Assembly (NCBI RefSeq): GCF_001468085.1
Contig: NZ_LNZB01000004.1
Span: 1 to 64,000 of the forward strand
Direction of reading: 5' to 3'
Length of the DNA stretch: 64,000 nt
DNA from: Legionella waltersii
GTDB lineage: Bacteria > Pseudomonadota > Gammaproteobacteria > Legionellales > Legionellaceae
Position 1 is the stretch's first letter. Each line of letters begins with the position of its first letter. The notes beneath the pieces are model-generated. The model had not been told where the DNA came from. It ran no database searches and saw only the letters and a program-made list of their open reading frames with translations. Positions 34,666 to 44,190 of this stretch are shown here, piece after piece. The position numbers and the translations under genes are program-made.

Positions 34666-35840
34666 TGAAAATATTAAATTTATTCTGGATAGCCGGATTC
34701 TGCATCAGTCAAGCCCAGGCATTCACTCTACCCAGACAACCTACAAAGTCGTATGAATGCAATCATTGCAGTCAGCTTTCTCGAGACAATTTGCAGGATA
34801 AATGGGAAATTAATACTCAATCATTAAACAACGACCTCAGTAATGCACAAAAAAGTTACGGTTACAAAGAGCTGGTCAACATTGAACAATTTAAAAAGGG
34901 GATTGAAGTTTATACCCAATCACCTGGGGCAGTTATTCGCATTACGCCTTTACAAAATAAAACCATTCCTCAGCTACTCATTAAAACTCCATCCAATGAC
35001 ACCATGTCAATCAAAGAGGCCTCCTCTTTGTATTCTCAAGATCAAGAGCTAGGGGATTTAATTGCTGCGAATAAACACCATACTATGCTGCAGATAAAAC
35101 CTGAACTCGGAGCTGGACGCTTTATCATTAAAACCAAAGAAATAAGTCCAGACAATGCTCAAGGCTATGTCATCAGTGTGTTGGATAAGTTTTCACTCAC
35201 CTACTTACAAGTTGAAACAGATTCAATCCATTATCAATATGGAGATAAAGTCACTGCTACAATTTCTCTGGTTAATGATGTTACGGTGTATGATATAGAT
35301 GAAGTCAGTGCCAGGATCGTTGGTCCACAAAACCAAAGCATTCCTCTGAAGATACGCAAAGTTAAACCAAACGTATTTGAAGCACAAGGCCTATTAAACT
35401 CCGAAAGTAATGACCGTGGAGAAAACTGGTACCTAGAAACAGATGTTGAGTCTGATAATGGTCAAGAAATTATCAGACGCTCTGGACATACAGCCTTTTC
35501 TTACTCTATTCCGTCAGCCAGCCTTATTAGCGTGAAAAAATTGTCTTCCAAACCTTTAACCTTTGTAGCCACCATCGATGTAGCTACAGCAAGTCGCTAT
35601 TCCTTACAAAGCGTTCTTTTCCAAAAAACACCTAAATCATCGATTCGACCGATTCAGACTTCACAAAAAGCACAGTGGTTTGAACCTGGAAAGCACGTTA
35701 TCCAATTTACCTTTGACAATTCACACCAATTATTAGACGATAACCTGTATTTAGGGTATTTACGCTTGATAGACTATGGTCAACTAAAAACCGTTTACCA
35801 ATTCAACCCACCTATTAAGTTGACCCAACTAGTGGATTAG
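34665..35840 (+). CDS. DUF4785-family exported protein
   Basis: A 391-residue exported protein. A signal peptide (1-19, ending AQA-F) is followed by a short Cys-containing start (YECNHCSQLSRDNL) and then beta-rich immunoglobulin-like segments. One runs from FSLTYLQVETDSIHYQYGDKVTATISL. Another carries SGHTAFSYSIPSASL. I recognise it as the DUF4785 type found in Legionella and xanthomonads. No enzyme motif is visible. The one-base overlap with the lipase-like gene suggests the two products work together, perhaps in secretion or activation of the hydrolase. Confidence 0.7.
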   Translation: MKILNLFWIAGFCISQAQAFTLPRQPTKSYECNHCSQLSRDNLQDKWEINTQSLNNDLSNAQKSYGYKELVNIEQFKKGIEVYTQSPGAVIRITPLQNKTIPQLLIKTPSNDTMSIKEASSLYSQDQELGDLIAANKHHTMLQIKPELGAGRFIIKTKEISPDNAQGYVISVLDKFSLTYLQVETDSIHYQYGDKVTATISLVNDVTVYDIDEVSARIVGPQNQSIPLKIRKVKPNVFEAQGLLNSESNDRGENWYLETDVESDNGQEIIRRSGHTAFSYSIPSASLISVKKLSSKPLTFVATIDVATASRYSLQSVLFQKTPKSSIRPIQTSQKAQWFEPGKHVIQFTFDNSHQLLDDNLYLGYLRLIDYGQLKTVYQFNPPIKLTQLVD

Positions 35841-35843
35841 TTC

Positions 35844-37103
35844 ATGTCATTTTTGTCATCTAACTTGTTTTTTGAGGGCATCGCCTTTGCGTTTGCCCTG
35901 CATTTTTTTCTGCTGTTATGGATGCTCGTTAAGCTAGGGCATCAAAAAAGCCACACCGCTCGTGAAAGCGAAAAAACGCTGCAAGCACTTACTAACCAGC
36001 TACATCAATTGCATTTGGACATTAACCAATCCTACCAAAGCAGTCAGCAACACATTAACGAAAAAATTGCACAAGGCCTACTGGGTACTCAACAACTGAT
36101 CAGTGATACGATGCTGAAACAAATGGGCGATGTTAGGGAGCAAATCAATCATAGCTTTAAACAACATGCCAGCTCACTGACCTCTCACCTGCAGCTGCTC
36201 ACAGAGGAGATTCGTAACCATCTTCACTCATTAACTCAACAAGTGAATAACAAGTTGACTGAAGGTTTTGAGAAAACCTCTTCGACCTTTATTGACGTAG
36301 TCAAACGTTTAACCATTATCGATGAAGCCCAGAAAAAAATTACCGAGCTCTCTAATCATGTTGTCAGTCTTCAAGACGTTTTGGTGGATAAGAAAGCGAG
36401 AGGGGCATTTGGAGAGGTACAATTATCCACATTAATTAGTAATATGCTTCCTAGCTCTAACTATCAGATGCAATACACCTTAAGCAACCAAAAAAGAGCG
36501 GATTGTATTCTGTTTTTACCAGAGCCGACTGGTAATGTGGTCATTGACGCCAAATTCCCACTAGAGACTTACCAACGCCTAATCAACGTAGATGCTCTTT
36601 CGAACGATAAAAAAGTGCTTCAACAACAATTTCGACAAGACATACAAAAGCATATCAAGGACATCGCTGAGAAATACATCATCGCGGATGAAACAACTGA
36701 TGGCGCCATGATGTTTATTCCTGCTGAGTCTATTTTTGCAGAGATTCATGCCAACTACCCAGAACTTATTGCCCTATCCCAGCGATTAAAGGTATGGCTA
36801 GTATCCCCTAGTACATTAATGGCTGTTCTTACTACAGCTAAGGCTGTCCTTAAAGATGATGCTACACGGAAGCAAGTGCATATTATTCAAAAACATTTAC
36901 ATGCCCTTGCTAGTGACTTTCAACGATTTGAAAAAAGAATGGATAAGCTCTCCAAGCACATTGATCTTGCCCATCAAGACGTTACTGAGGTGAATACGTC
37001 AGCCAAGAAAATTACGTCCAGATTCCAAAAGATAGAGGCGGTAGATATTGAACAAGAAACCTTGGACAATGAATTGGTTGAACTCGAACCTATCGAAAAG
37101 TAG
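35844..37103 (+). CDS. rmuC: DNA recombination protein RmuC
   Basis: A 419-residue protein. An N-terminal membrane helix (residues ~10-27) is followed by a long coiled coil (~30-190) and the RmuC nuclease-fold domain. The domain shows RGAFGEVQLSTLISNMLP, DCILFLPEPTGNVVIDAKFPLETYQRL and AMMFIPAESIFAEIHANYPEL, then LVSPSTLMAVL. The PD-(D/E)XK-like VIDAKFPL is the conserved core. RmuC limits rearrangements at inverted repeats in E. coli. It starts 3 nt after the DUF4785 stop codon and may share that transcript. It converges on the ankyrin-type gene. Confidence 0.93.
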   Translation: MSFLSSNLFFEGIAFAFALHFFLLLWMLVKLGHQKSHTARESEKTLQALTNQLHQLHLDINQSYQSSQQHINEKIAQGLLGTQQLISDTMLKQMGDVREQINHSFKQHASSLTSHLQLLTEEIRNHLHSLTQQVNNKLTEGFEKTSSTFIDVVKRLTIIDEAQKKITELSNHVVSLQDVLVDKKARGAFGEVQLSTLISNMLPSSNYQMQYTLSNQKRADCILFLPEPTGNVVIDAKFPLETYQRLINVDALSNDKKVLQQQFRQDIQKHIKDIAEKYIIADETTDGAMMFIPAESIFAEIHANYPELIALSQRLKVWLVSPSTLMAVLTTAKAVLKDDATRKQVHIIQKHLHALASDFQRFEKRMDKLSKHIDLAHQDVTEVNTSAKKITSRFQKIEAVDIEQETLDNELVELEPIEK

Positions 37104-37157
37104 ATAGGGTTTCTAGGGCCTAATGACCCCAGCATAGTGCTTATGAAATCGTCCAAA

Positions 37158-38564
37158 TCAACTTAATGTGTGATGAGAGGCATGTTCAGGGTCACTTTTA
37201 TTCAGCTCGTCCATCAAAGGCTTTCCTAATGTCTGAGCATCCTTGGGATGTTGTTTTAAATATTCCTTGGCAATGTTTTTGTAATTTTCATTATCGGGAT
37301 TATTCCTGATCTTATCGACCAATTCATCCACTTTGTCTTGACGCATTTCAGTGGTGTATGATTTAAACTCCTTTTTAACATCCGCTTTATCTTGTTCTGT
37401 AAGGTTATCAAACCCACCTCTTTCCCTTGCTCTTATGGCCAATAAAATGCCATGCATGTTTGCACGTGCATTGGCAATGGTGCAGTTTTCTAATTTCTGC
37501 GCACTTTGAGGAATAAAACACACAGGGTCTTGATGATCAGTGACGTTGGCTATTTGGGATACTATGTCGTCGTGTGATGCACCACTATTATGCCCATTCA
37601 TCATATTACGAATAAACTCAGGCGTTATTTTACTGGAGTCCTCAACTCTGTAAATTCGTGTACCAAATTTCCCAGGTGTTTCTCCAAGTCCGCGGTTTGT
37701 ATAGACGAGGCTTCCTGATTTAACTGGCGGTTCGCCATCAGGCACAAAAGACAAACCCATTGCGTGACCTTTACAATTAACGGGTATAGTCGTTACTTTT
37801 CCACTTAATTTAATTCGTTCAGATAAAGCCGCGCCATTCCCATGAGGAGTACTGTTTACAAACCTGGCTTCTTTATTTGAGGTTGTAAACGCGTCGGCTA
37901 TCTCTTTAAAATGGGGGTTATCAGGATGCCTTGCAGCATATTTAGTCACTGAATCAGTCATGACTTGGTAAGTAGGACCGACGTGAGCATATTGAGAAGA
38001 CACACCATTGCTGTCCGTCATTTTAATACCAAGGGTCAACCCAAAATACTTCACGTCTTCAAGGGGTTCACTACGGTTAGCCTGAGGTAAACCATAATGC
38101 TCTCTACCTGCAACACTGTCTCGTGCTAGATTATAAATCGCTTTTTCTATAGAGGTTACATTTGCGCCTTCATTAAACAATCGCTCTGCAGTCTTAAAAT
38201 CTTGGTTTTGTAGAGCAAACGCGAGTGGGCTTTGTCCGTTCTGATTGAACGCATTATTGACAGCCGTTTTTGAATCAGGATACCCGCTTGCTTGTGCAAT
38301 ATGTTCTAACTCTTCCTTGAATTGAGCGCTTTCTAGTTGCTTTTTCATCAGTTCAGCAAGCATCATGAAAAAGCGTTCGTTATCCACTTTAGCTTGATTG
38401 AGCTGCATTTGGATCATTTTTTGCTGTATTGCATCCGCTATATTTGACTTCTCCACTTTGTTCATCTGTTCGATTAAAGAGGATTGGCCACTGTCGACAG
38501 ATGGTTTTTCCTTGTCAGCAACAGTACTAAAATTAGTATTAGTATCAGAAGGGGATTCAAACAT
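37158..38564 (-). CDS. Ankyrin protein with permuted thiol-protease-like domain, putative effector
   Basis: A 468-residue protein. Residues 1-100 are polar and helical. An ankyrin-like unit (NGQSPLAFALQNQDFKTAERLFNEGANVT) covers ~109-137. The C-terminal domain contains NCKGHAMGLSF (C264, H267), GSLVYTNRGLGE (N290) and QKLENCTIANARANMHGILLAI (C361). Papain-like enzymes use Cys-His-Asn; here His and Asn come before a Cys set in a helix-starting motif, a circularly permuted order. The C-terminal 90 residues are charged helices. No signal peptide is visible. Legionella ankyrin proteins are frequently Dot/Icm substrates, and AnkH is reported to carry a cysteine-protease-like fold. Both protease and effector status are inference. 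Confidence 0.55.
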   Translation of the reverse strand: MFESPSDTNTNFSTVADKEKPSVDSGQSSLIEQMNKVEKSNIADAIQQKMIQMQLNQAKVDNERFFMMLAELMKKQLESAQFKEELEHIAQASGYPDSKTAVNNAFNQNGQSPLAFALQNQDFKTAERLFNEGANVTSIEKAIYNLARDSVAGREHYGLPQANRSEPLEDVKYFGLTLGIKMTDSNGVSSQYAHVGPTYQVMTDSVTKYAARHPDNPHFKEIADAFTTSNKEARFVNSTPHGNGAALSERIKLSGKVTTIPVNCKGHAMGLSFVPDGEPPVKSGSLVYTNRGLGETPGKFGTRIYRVEDSSKITPEFIRNMMNGHNSGASHDDIVSQIANVTDHQDPVCFIPQSAQKLENCTIANARANMHGILLAIRARERGGFDNLTEQDKADVKKEFKSYTTEMRQDKVDELVDKIRNNPDNENYKNIAKEYLKQHPKDAQTLGKPLMDELNKSDPEHASHHTLS

Positions 38565-38845
38565 AGTACATCTCTATCTATAATGAAAATTTGAGTTTAA
38601 ATAATACGCTAATTATAGTCAAAATAGCAGGCGTTTTGGATTATTGCACGACTTCTTATCACAAAACTTACAATAAACCCCAGGTTGAAACAAAAAATGC
38701 AATTAATTAAGACGTTAGCCAAACAAAACGGATACTTTATAACCATAATTTAACGAGATGATTGGCTTTTATCCTAAGTTCTGTCTTATTTTTTCACCGT
38801 TAAGGGAGTATACTCACTCGTTTTAATTTTTAATCTGAAAACAGT

Positions 38846-41800
38846 ATGAACAGCAATGCGCTACTTTACCCGACGACACAAAAGAAACTAGTTTGGGGTC
38901 AACTCCATGGTAGCAGCTTAGCACTTGCCTTAGCTGAATATTGCGAGCAGACCTCTGGGATTAAGCTACTCATTACGCAAGACAATCTCAGTGCTAGTCA
39001 ACTGCAAGAGGAGCTGCTCTTTTTTTTAGAAGGTAAACAAGAGGTGCTGTTATTCCCTGATTGGGAAACGTTGCCCTACGATCAATTTTCACCGCACCAG
39101 GACATTATTTCAGAACGACTTTATACGTTAAGTCGCCTGCAACAATCCAACAACGTAATTGTGCTATCTTCCGCTAGCACATTAATGCATCGATTGCCTC
39201 CACCCGATTTTTTGAATCAATATGCCCTGATGCTCAAAACGGGACAAAAGCTTGAGCTAGACTTATTCCGAAATCAATTACAACAAGCTGGCTATCACTG
39301 TGTCAATAAAGTTCTTGAACATGGAGAATACGCTGTGCGAGGCTCAATCATAGATGTCTATCCTATGGGTAGTCACATGCCCTTTCGCATTGAGTTATTT
39401 GACGATGAAATAGAGAGTTTGCGCCAGTTTGATACAGAAACGCAAAGAACCATTGAGAAAATCAAGCATGTCCATGTGCTTCCGGCCCGTGAGTTCCCAC
39501 TGACCGAACAAAGCCAATTATTATTTAGAAAATCGTTCAGAGAGCAATTTCCAGGAAACCCAAGCCAATGTCCTATCTACGAAGCGATTACCAACGGCCA
39601 ATTTCCCTCAGGAATTGAATATTATTTACCCCTGTTTTTTGATAAAACAGTCACCCTTTTTGACTATTTGCCGCAAACGAGCAACATCGCTTTAATCGAA
39701 AACATTCAATTGTACGCTGAACAGTTTTGGGTAGAGTTAAGTGATCGCTTCGAACAACGACGCTATGATATTAGTCGGCCAATTTTACCGCCTGAAACCT
39801 GTTTCATTACTGCTAACGAACTTCTTACAAAGGCAAATAGCTATGAGCCCATTCGCTTATTCCATAACACGTCAGAAAAAAAGAATGCATTCAATTTCAA
39901 TGTCTCTGAAGGGCCCTTACTTCCTATCGACCGAAAAAACCCCGAACCATTGCAGCTTCTAAAGCAATACTGCTCTGTTCCCAATCGACGTTATTTGTTG
40001 GTGGTTGAAAGTGCTGGAAGAAGAGAAGTGCTCCTTGACTTACTAAAACCCAGCCATATACAACCTAAAACAGTTCAATCATGGGCGGAATTTCTCCAAA
40101 GTAATAGTTCTGTCAACATTACGACTGGTGCCTTAATGAATGGCTGTGAACTTAATGAGAGCCATATATCCATCATTGTTGAATCACAATTATTTGGAGA
40201 ACAAAGTACGCCACAACGGAGAAGCTCACAAAAAACAGTTGATCCCGATCTGATTATTCGAGATATGGCTGAATTAAGAGTTGGATCCCCAGTAGTGCAT
40301 CTTCAATTTGGTGTAGGACGCTATCAAGGACTTCAATACATTAATACCAACGATACAGCAAGCGAATTTTTAGTCTTAACTTATGCAGGAGATGATAAAA
40401 TCTATGTGCCCGTTACCTCCTTGCATATGATAAGTAGATACACAGGTGTAGACAGTGAGCATGCTCCATTGCATAGATTGGGTACCGATCTATGGCAAAA
40501 GGAAAAGAAAAAAGCCGCTGAAAAAATTCACGATGTAGCCATTGAGTTGCTGGATCTCTATGCCAAACGTGAAGCACAACCAGGCCATCAGTACCAATTT
40601 GAGCAAATGGAATACACCAAATTTGCCAGTGGCTTTCCATTTACAGAAACACCCGATCAATTACAAGCCATTGAACAGATCATCAATGACATGCGATCTT
40701 CTCGTCCCATGGATAGGTTAATTTGTGGAGATGTTGGCTTTGGTAAAACTGAAGTAGCCATGCGCGCTGCTTTTGTGGCTGTCCAAAATGGGAAACAAGT
40801 TTGCATTCTAGCTCCAACTACGCTTCTAGCAGGACAGCATTTTGAGTCATTTCGTGATCGCTTTGCAGACTTCCCAGTCATGATAGAGTTACTCTCTCGC
40901 TTTCGAAGCAACAAAGAATCAGAGCAAGTCATTGAATCATTAAAATCTGGAAAAACAGACATTGTCATAGGAACCCATAAACTCTTTCAGAGTAATATTG
41001 CCTTTAAAAATCTAGGCTTGCTGATTATTGATGAAGAACATCGATTTGGAGTTAAGCAGAAAGAGCATATTAAAGCATTAAGAACTCATGTTGATATCTT
41101 ATCCATGACTGCCACACCCATTCCTAGAACGCTCAATATGGCAATGGCAGGAATTCGAGACATCTCTTTAATTGCAACTCCACCAGCAAAAAGGTTAGCC
41201 ATAAAAACCTTCTGGCAAGAAAAAAACAACTTAACGATTAGGGAAGCAATCCTCCGCGAGATCCTAAGGGGAGGACAAGTTTTTTTCCTGCATAACAATG
41301 TGCAAACAATTGATAGAGTTTGTCAGGATTTGCAGGCATTGGTGCCTGAAGCCAACATACGGATAGCTCATGGACAAATGCGTGAAAGAGAGCTAGAGCG
41401 CATCATGTCGGACTTTTATCACCATCGTTTTAATGTGTTGGTTTGCACCACCATTATTGAAACGGGTATTGATATACCAACAGCCAATACCATTATTATA
41501 GATAGAGCAGACATGTTTGGTCTTGCACAATTGCATCAATTAAGAGGCCGTGTGGGGCGATCTCATCACCAAGCATATGCTTATTTATTAACTCCTAATG
41601 AAAAATCATTAACTCCCGATGCAATTAAACGCCTTGAAGCAATTGTCTCACTGGAGGATTTAGGTGCTGGTTTTACTTTAGCAACACATGATCTGGAAAT
41701 TCGAGGTGCTGGTGAGCTGCTTGGTGAAGAACAAAGCGGTAATATGCATGCCATAGGCTTTAGTTTATTTATGGAAATGCTTGATAAAGCTGTCAGTGAT

Positions 41801-42286
41801 CTAAAATCAGGAAAAACCCCTGAATTGTCTGCTCCTATGCAGCAAGGTCCAGAAATTGATCTTAAACTTAGTGCTGTTATTCCAGAGGATTATATTGGAG
41901 ACATCCACAATCGCTTAATTATGTATAAACGAATTGCAAACGCAAAATCAAGCCAACAACTGCATGAGTTGCAAGTTGAACTTATTGATCGCTTCGGCTT
42001 GTTGCCTCAACCGGTTAAACACCTCCTGTTAATTACTGACTTAAAATTAAAAGCAGAGCAAATGGGTGTTGTTAAAATCAGTGCTAATGCTGAGCAAGGC
42101 CGAATTGATTTTTCAGAACAACCATTCATTGATCCGACAGTGCTCATTCAACTCATTCAGGTCCATGCCAAACGCTACAAAATGGAAGGACCACAGCGCC
42201 TAAAATTCTCCCTAGATGCCTCTACTGGAGAAGATAGAATCCATGAAATTAAGCAATTACTGATTAAACTGTCTCCCAAACAATAG
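38846..42286 (+). CDS. mfd: Transcription-repair coupling factor
   Basis: 1146 residues, as for E. coli Mfd (1148). The N-terminal UvrB-like domains include [24 protein letters not shown] and [16 protein letters not shown]. The RNA-polymerase-interaction (CarD-like) domain reads [17 protein letters not shown]. The RecG-like motor has Walker A GDVGFGKT (about 627-634), DEEH (about 729-732), [11 protein letters not shown] and RGRVGRS. A TRCF C-terminal domain closes the protein. Mfd removes stalled polymerase and recruits UvrA. The final 23 bp overlap the end of the convergent acyl-CoA ligase gene. Confidence 0.97.
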   Translation: MNSNALLYPTTQKKLVWGQLHGSSLALALAEYCEQTSGIKLLITQDNLSASQLQEELLFFLEGKQEVLLFPDWETLPYDQFSPHQDIISERLYTLSRLQQSNNVIVLSSASTLMHRLPPPDFLNQYALMLKTGQKLELDLFRNQLQQAGYHCVNKVLEHGEYAVRGSIIDVYPMGSHMPFRIELFDDEIESLRQFDTETQRTIEKIKHVHVLPAREFPLTEQSQLLFRKSFREQFPGNPSQCPIYEAITNGQFPSGIEYYLPLFFDKTVTLFDYLPQTSNIALIENIQLYAEQFWVELSDRFEQRRYDISRPILPPETCFITANELLTKANSYEPIRLFHNTSEKKNAFNFNVSEGPLLPIDRKNPEPLQLLKQYCSVPNRRYLLVVESAGRREVLLDLLKPSHIQPKTVQSWAEFLQSNSSVNITTGALMNGCELNESHISIIVESQLFGEQSTPQRRSSQKTVDPDLIIRDMAELRVGSPVVHLQFGVGRYQGLQYINTNDTASEFLVLTYAGDDKIYVPVTSLHMISRYTGVDSEHAPLHRLGTDLWQKEKKKAAEKIHDVAIELLDLYAKREAQPGHQYQFEQMEYTKFASGFPFTETPDQLQAIEQIINDMRSSRPMDRLICGDVGFGKTEVAMRAAFVAVQNGKQVCILAPTTLLAGQHFESFRDRFADFPVMIELLSRFRSNKESEQVIESLKSGKTDIVIGTHKLFQSNIAFKNLGLLIIDEEHRFGVKQKEHIKALRTHVDILSMTATPIPRTLNMAMAGIRDISLIATPPAKRLAIKTFWQEKNNLTIREAILREILRGGQVFFLHNNVQTIDRVCQDLQALVPEANIRIAHGQMRERELERIMSDFYHHRFNVLVCTTIIETGIDIPTANTIIIDRADMFGLAQLHQLRGRVGRSHHQAYAYLLTPNEKSLTPDAIKRLEAIVSLEDLGAGFTLATHDLEIRGAGELLGEEQSGNMHAIGFSLFMEMLDKAVSDLKSGKTPELSAPMQQGPEIDLKLSAVIPEDYIGDIHNRLIMYKRIANAKSSQQLHELQVELIDRFGLLPQPVKHLLLITDLKLKAEQMGVVKISANAEQGRIDFSEQPFIDPTVLIQLIQVHAKRYKMEGPQRLKFSLDASTGEDRIHEIKQLLIKLSPKQ

Positions 42287-43937
42287 GGTTGTGTGCCTTT
42301 AAAGCTTCTTGAACGAGCTCAGCAAACATAGGCTCCACAACCTTTCTCTTTACCTTCAAGGTCGGAGTTAAGCGGTTATTCTCTGTTGTCCATGCGTCCT
42401 TTAATACAATAATGTGGCTTATTTTTTCATGATTAACTAATTCTGAATTTACTAGTTTCAATGTGTCTTGCAATGATTTATTAATCTCGTCTTTATTCTT
42501 ATTCAAGCGAGCAGATTCAGATAAAGTAAGCAACATCACATTTGTTGGAAGTTCTCGTCCGACTAAGCATAGTTGCTCTATTAGCGGATTTACTGAAAAC
42601 CGTTTTTCAATCGGAGTTGGTGCAATAAACTCCCCTTTTTGGTTCTTGAAATTCTCAGAAATCCTTCCAAAAATTTTTACACGATTAAAACCATCTAACT
42701 CAGCAACATCACCCGTTTTTAACCAGCCATCTTCAGTAAATGAAGCACTTGTTGCTTCCTTATTTTTATAATACCCCGACATAAGACATTGGTTGAGGAT
42801 CAATAGTTCATCCCCCTCACCTAGTTTAACATCAACATTCATTCTTGGGGTACCCACATAGCCCCTACGTCTATCATTCAGCATTGATAAGGTTGCATAG
42901 GCCATGTTTTCACTTTGCCCATATCCTTCTTGGATATAAATTCCCAATCTATCGAAAAAGTCAATTATCGAAATGGGCAAATGAGAGGCTCCTGAGAAAA
43001 AATTGGTACACTCCATGAATCCTAGTCCATGCCTAATTTTCTTTTTAATTAACGCTGAAATAAAAGGGATTTTGAGTAGCAAATTTAACTTTGTTGGTGA
43101 CAACTTTAATTCAATCTTTTGTTTAAAAACACCCCAAATTCTTGGAACAGCAGTAAAAAAGGTAGGTTGAATTTCCTGTAAATTCTCCACAAATTTATCT
43201 AGACTTTCTACAAATGACACTGAGCTATTAATACTGACGCTTCCAAGCTGAATCGCTGAACGCTCATACACATGGGCTAAAGGAAGATAAGAAACTAACT
43301 TATAATGTTCTAGATCACGAATTCTTAATAGATCTTTGGGGAACACCTCGAGGTAGTTTGCAATCGCTTGATTAGTATACATAGCCCCTTTTGGAGAACC
43401 TGTTGTTCCTGAAGTATAAATGATGGTGTATAAATCATCGGGTAGAGGTTCGGTTAAATGAATAAGAGGATCTACTTTAAGCACGTCAGACCAGGTATGA
43501 TCTACTTTCAAGTCCTTGTGATAATCAAAGCCAACAGTCTTGTACTGCTTAGGGATGAATTGGCGAACTCGTTGGTGATCATCTAATTTTCCGACAAAGA
43601 CTAACTTTACATCCCCATGTTCTAACACATAGTGTGCACTGTCTTCATTTTGATTTGCAAAGAGAGGCACATTGACCATGCCAGCGATATGTATTCCAAA
43701 ATCGGTAATGAACCATTCAGCACAGTTTTTGGAAATAATGGAAACATGATCTCCTCGTTTCAGTCCTAATTCCTGTAAGAATCCGGCTACTTTACGAGCT
43801 TGTAACATCACCTCTGCCCAACTATACTCTCTCCACTTACTTTCTCTTGGCTGCCTTAAATAGATTTTCTTTGGTGATTCTTTTTCATTTTTCAGAAGCA
43901 ATTGGAATAAAGAATTGGGATTTGAGTGATTCGTCAT
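42264..43937 (-). CDS. Long-chain acyl-CoA synthetase (AMP-binding, FAA1/FadD15-like)
   Basis: About 557 residues. The AMP-binding P-loop reads YTSGTTGSPKGAMYTNQAI, with SYLPLAHVYER, EGYGQSENMA and DGWLKTGDVAELDGFNRVKIFGR (the A8 hinge region). The C-terminal LTPTLKVKRKVV carries the catalytic lysine region of the bacterial long-chain (FAA1-type) ligases. It activates fatty acids to acyl-CoA on the membrane. I take the ATG at 43937 (AAAGGACAAGCG before it) instead of one 17 codons upstream. The 3' end overlaps mfd by 23 bp in convergent orientation. Confidence 0.88.
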   Translation of the reverse strand: MTNHSNPNSLFQLLLKNEKESPKKIYLRQPRESKWREYSWAEVMLQARKVAGFLQELGLKRGDHVSIISKNCAEWFITDFGIHIAGMVNVPLFANQNEDSAHYVLEHGDVKLVFVGKLDDHQRVRQFIPKQYKTVGFDYHKDLKVDHTWSDVLKVDPLIHLTEPLPDDLYTIIYTSGTTGSPKGAMYTNQAIANYLEVFPKDLLRIRDLEHYKLVSYLPLAHVYERSAIQLGSVSINSSVSFVESLDKFVENLQEIQPTFFTAVPRIWGVFKQKIELKLSPTKLNLLLKIPFISALIKKKIRHGLGFMECTNFFSGASHLPISIIDFFDRLGIYIQEGYGQSENMAYATLSMLNDRRRGYVGTPRMNVDVKLGEGDELLILNQCLMSGYYKNKEATSASFTEDGWLKTGDVAELDGFNRVKIFGRISENFKNQKGEFIAPTPIEKRFSVNPLIEQLCLVGRELPTNVMLLTLSESARLNKNKDEINKSLQDTLKLVNSELVNHEKISHIIVLKDAWTTENNRLTPTLKVKRKVVEPMFAELVQEALKAHNPIVWETV

Positions 43938-44190
43938 CGCTTGTCCTTTAGCTTGTTCAATTGACTGGTTAACCTTCGAGAAATACATCCTAGTTAAGAG
44001 CAGAATAGTATCTTTTGCTCATTTATACAATCGATCAAGGTTATTTTGAATCTACATTCTCTTGTTTACCTATATTTCTTCATGAAAACTAGTGACAATG
44101 AATTTAATGAATCCAATTTGTTCTCCATGAACATATAATGTATATTCGACTCAATTTATTGCTAACTCAACTAAGGAAATGGAGAACATT

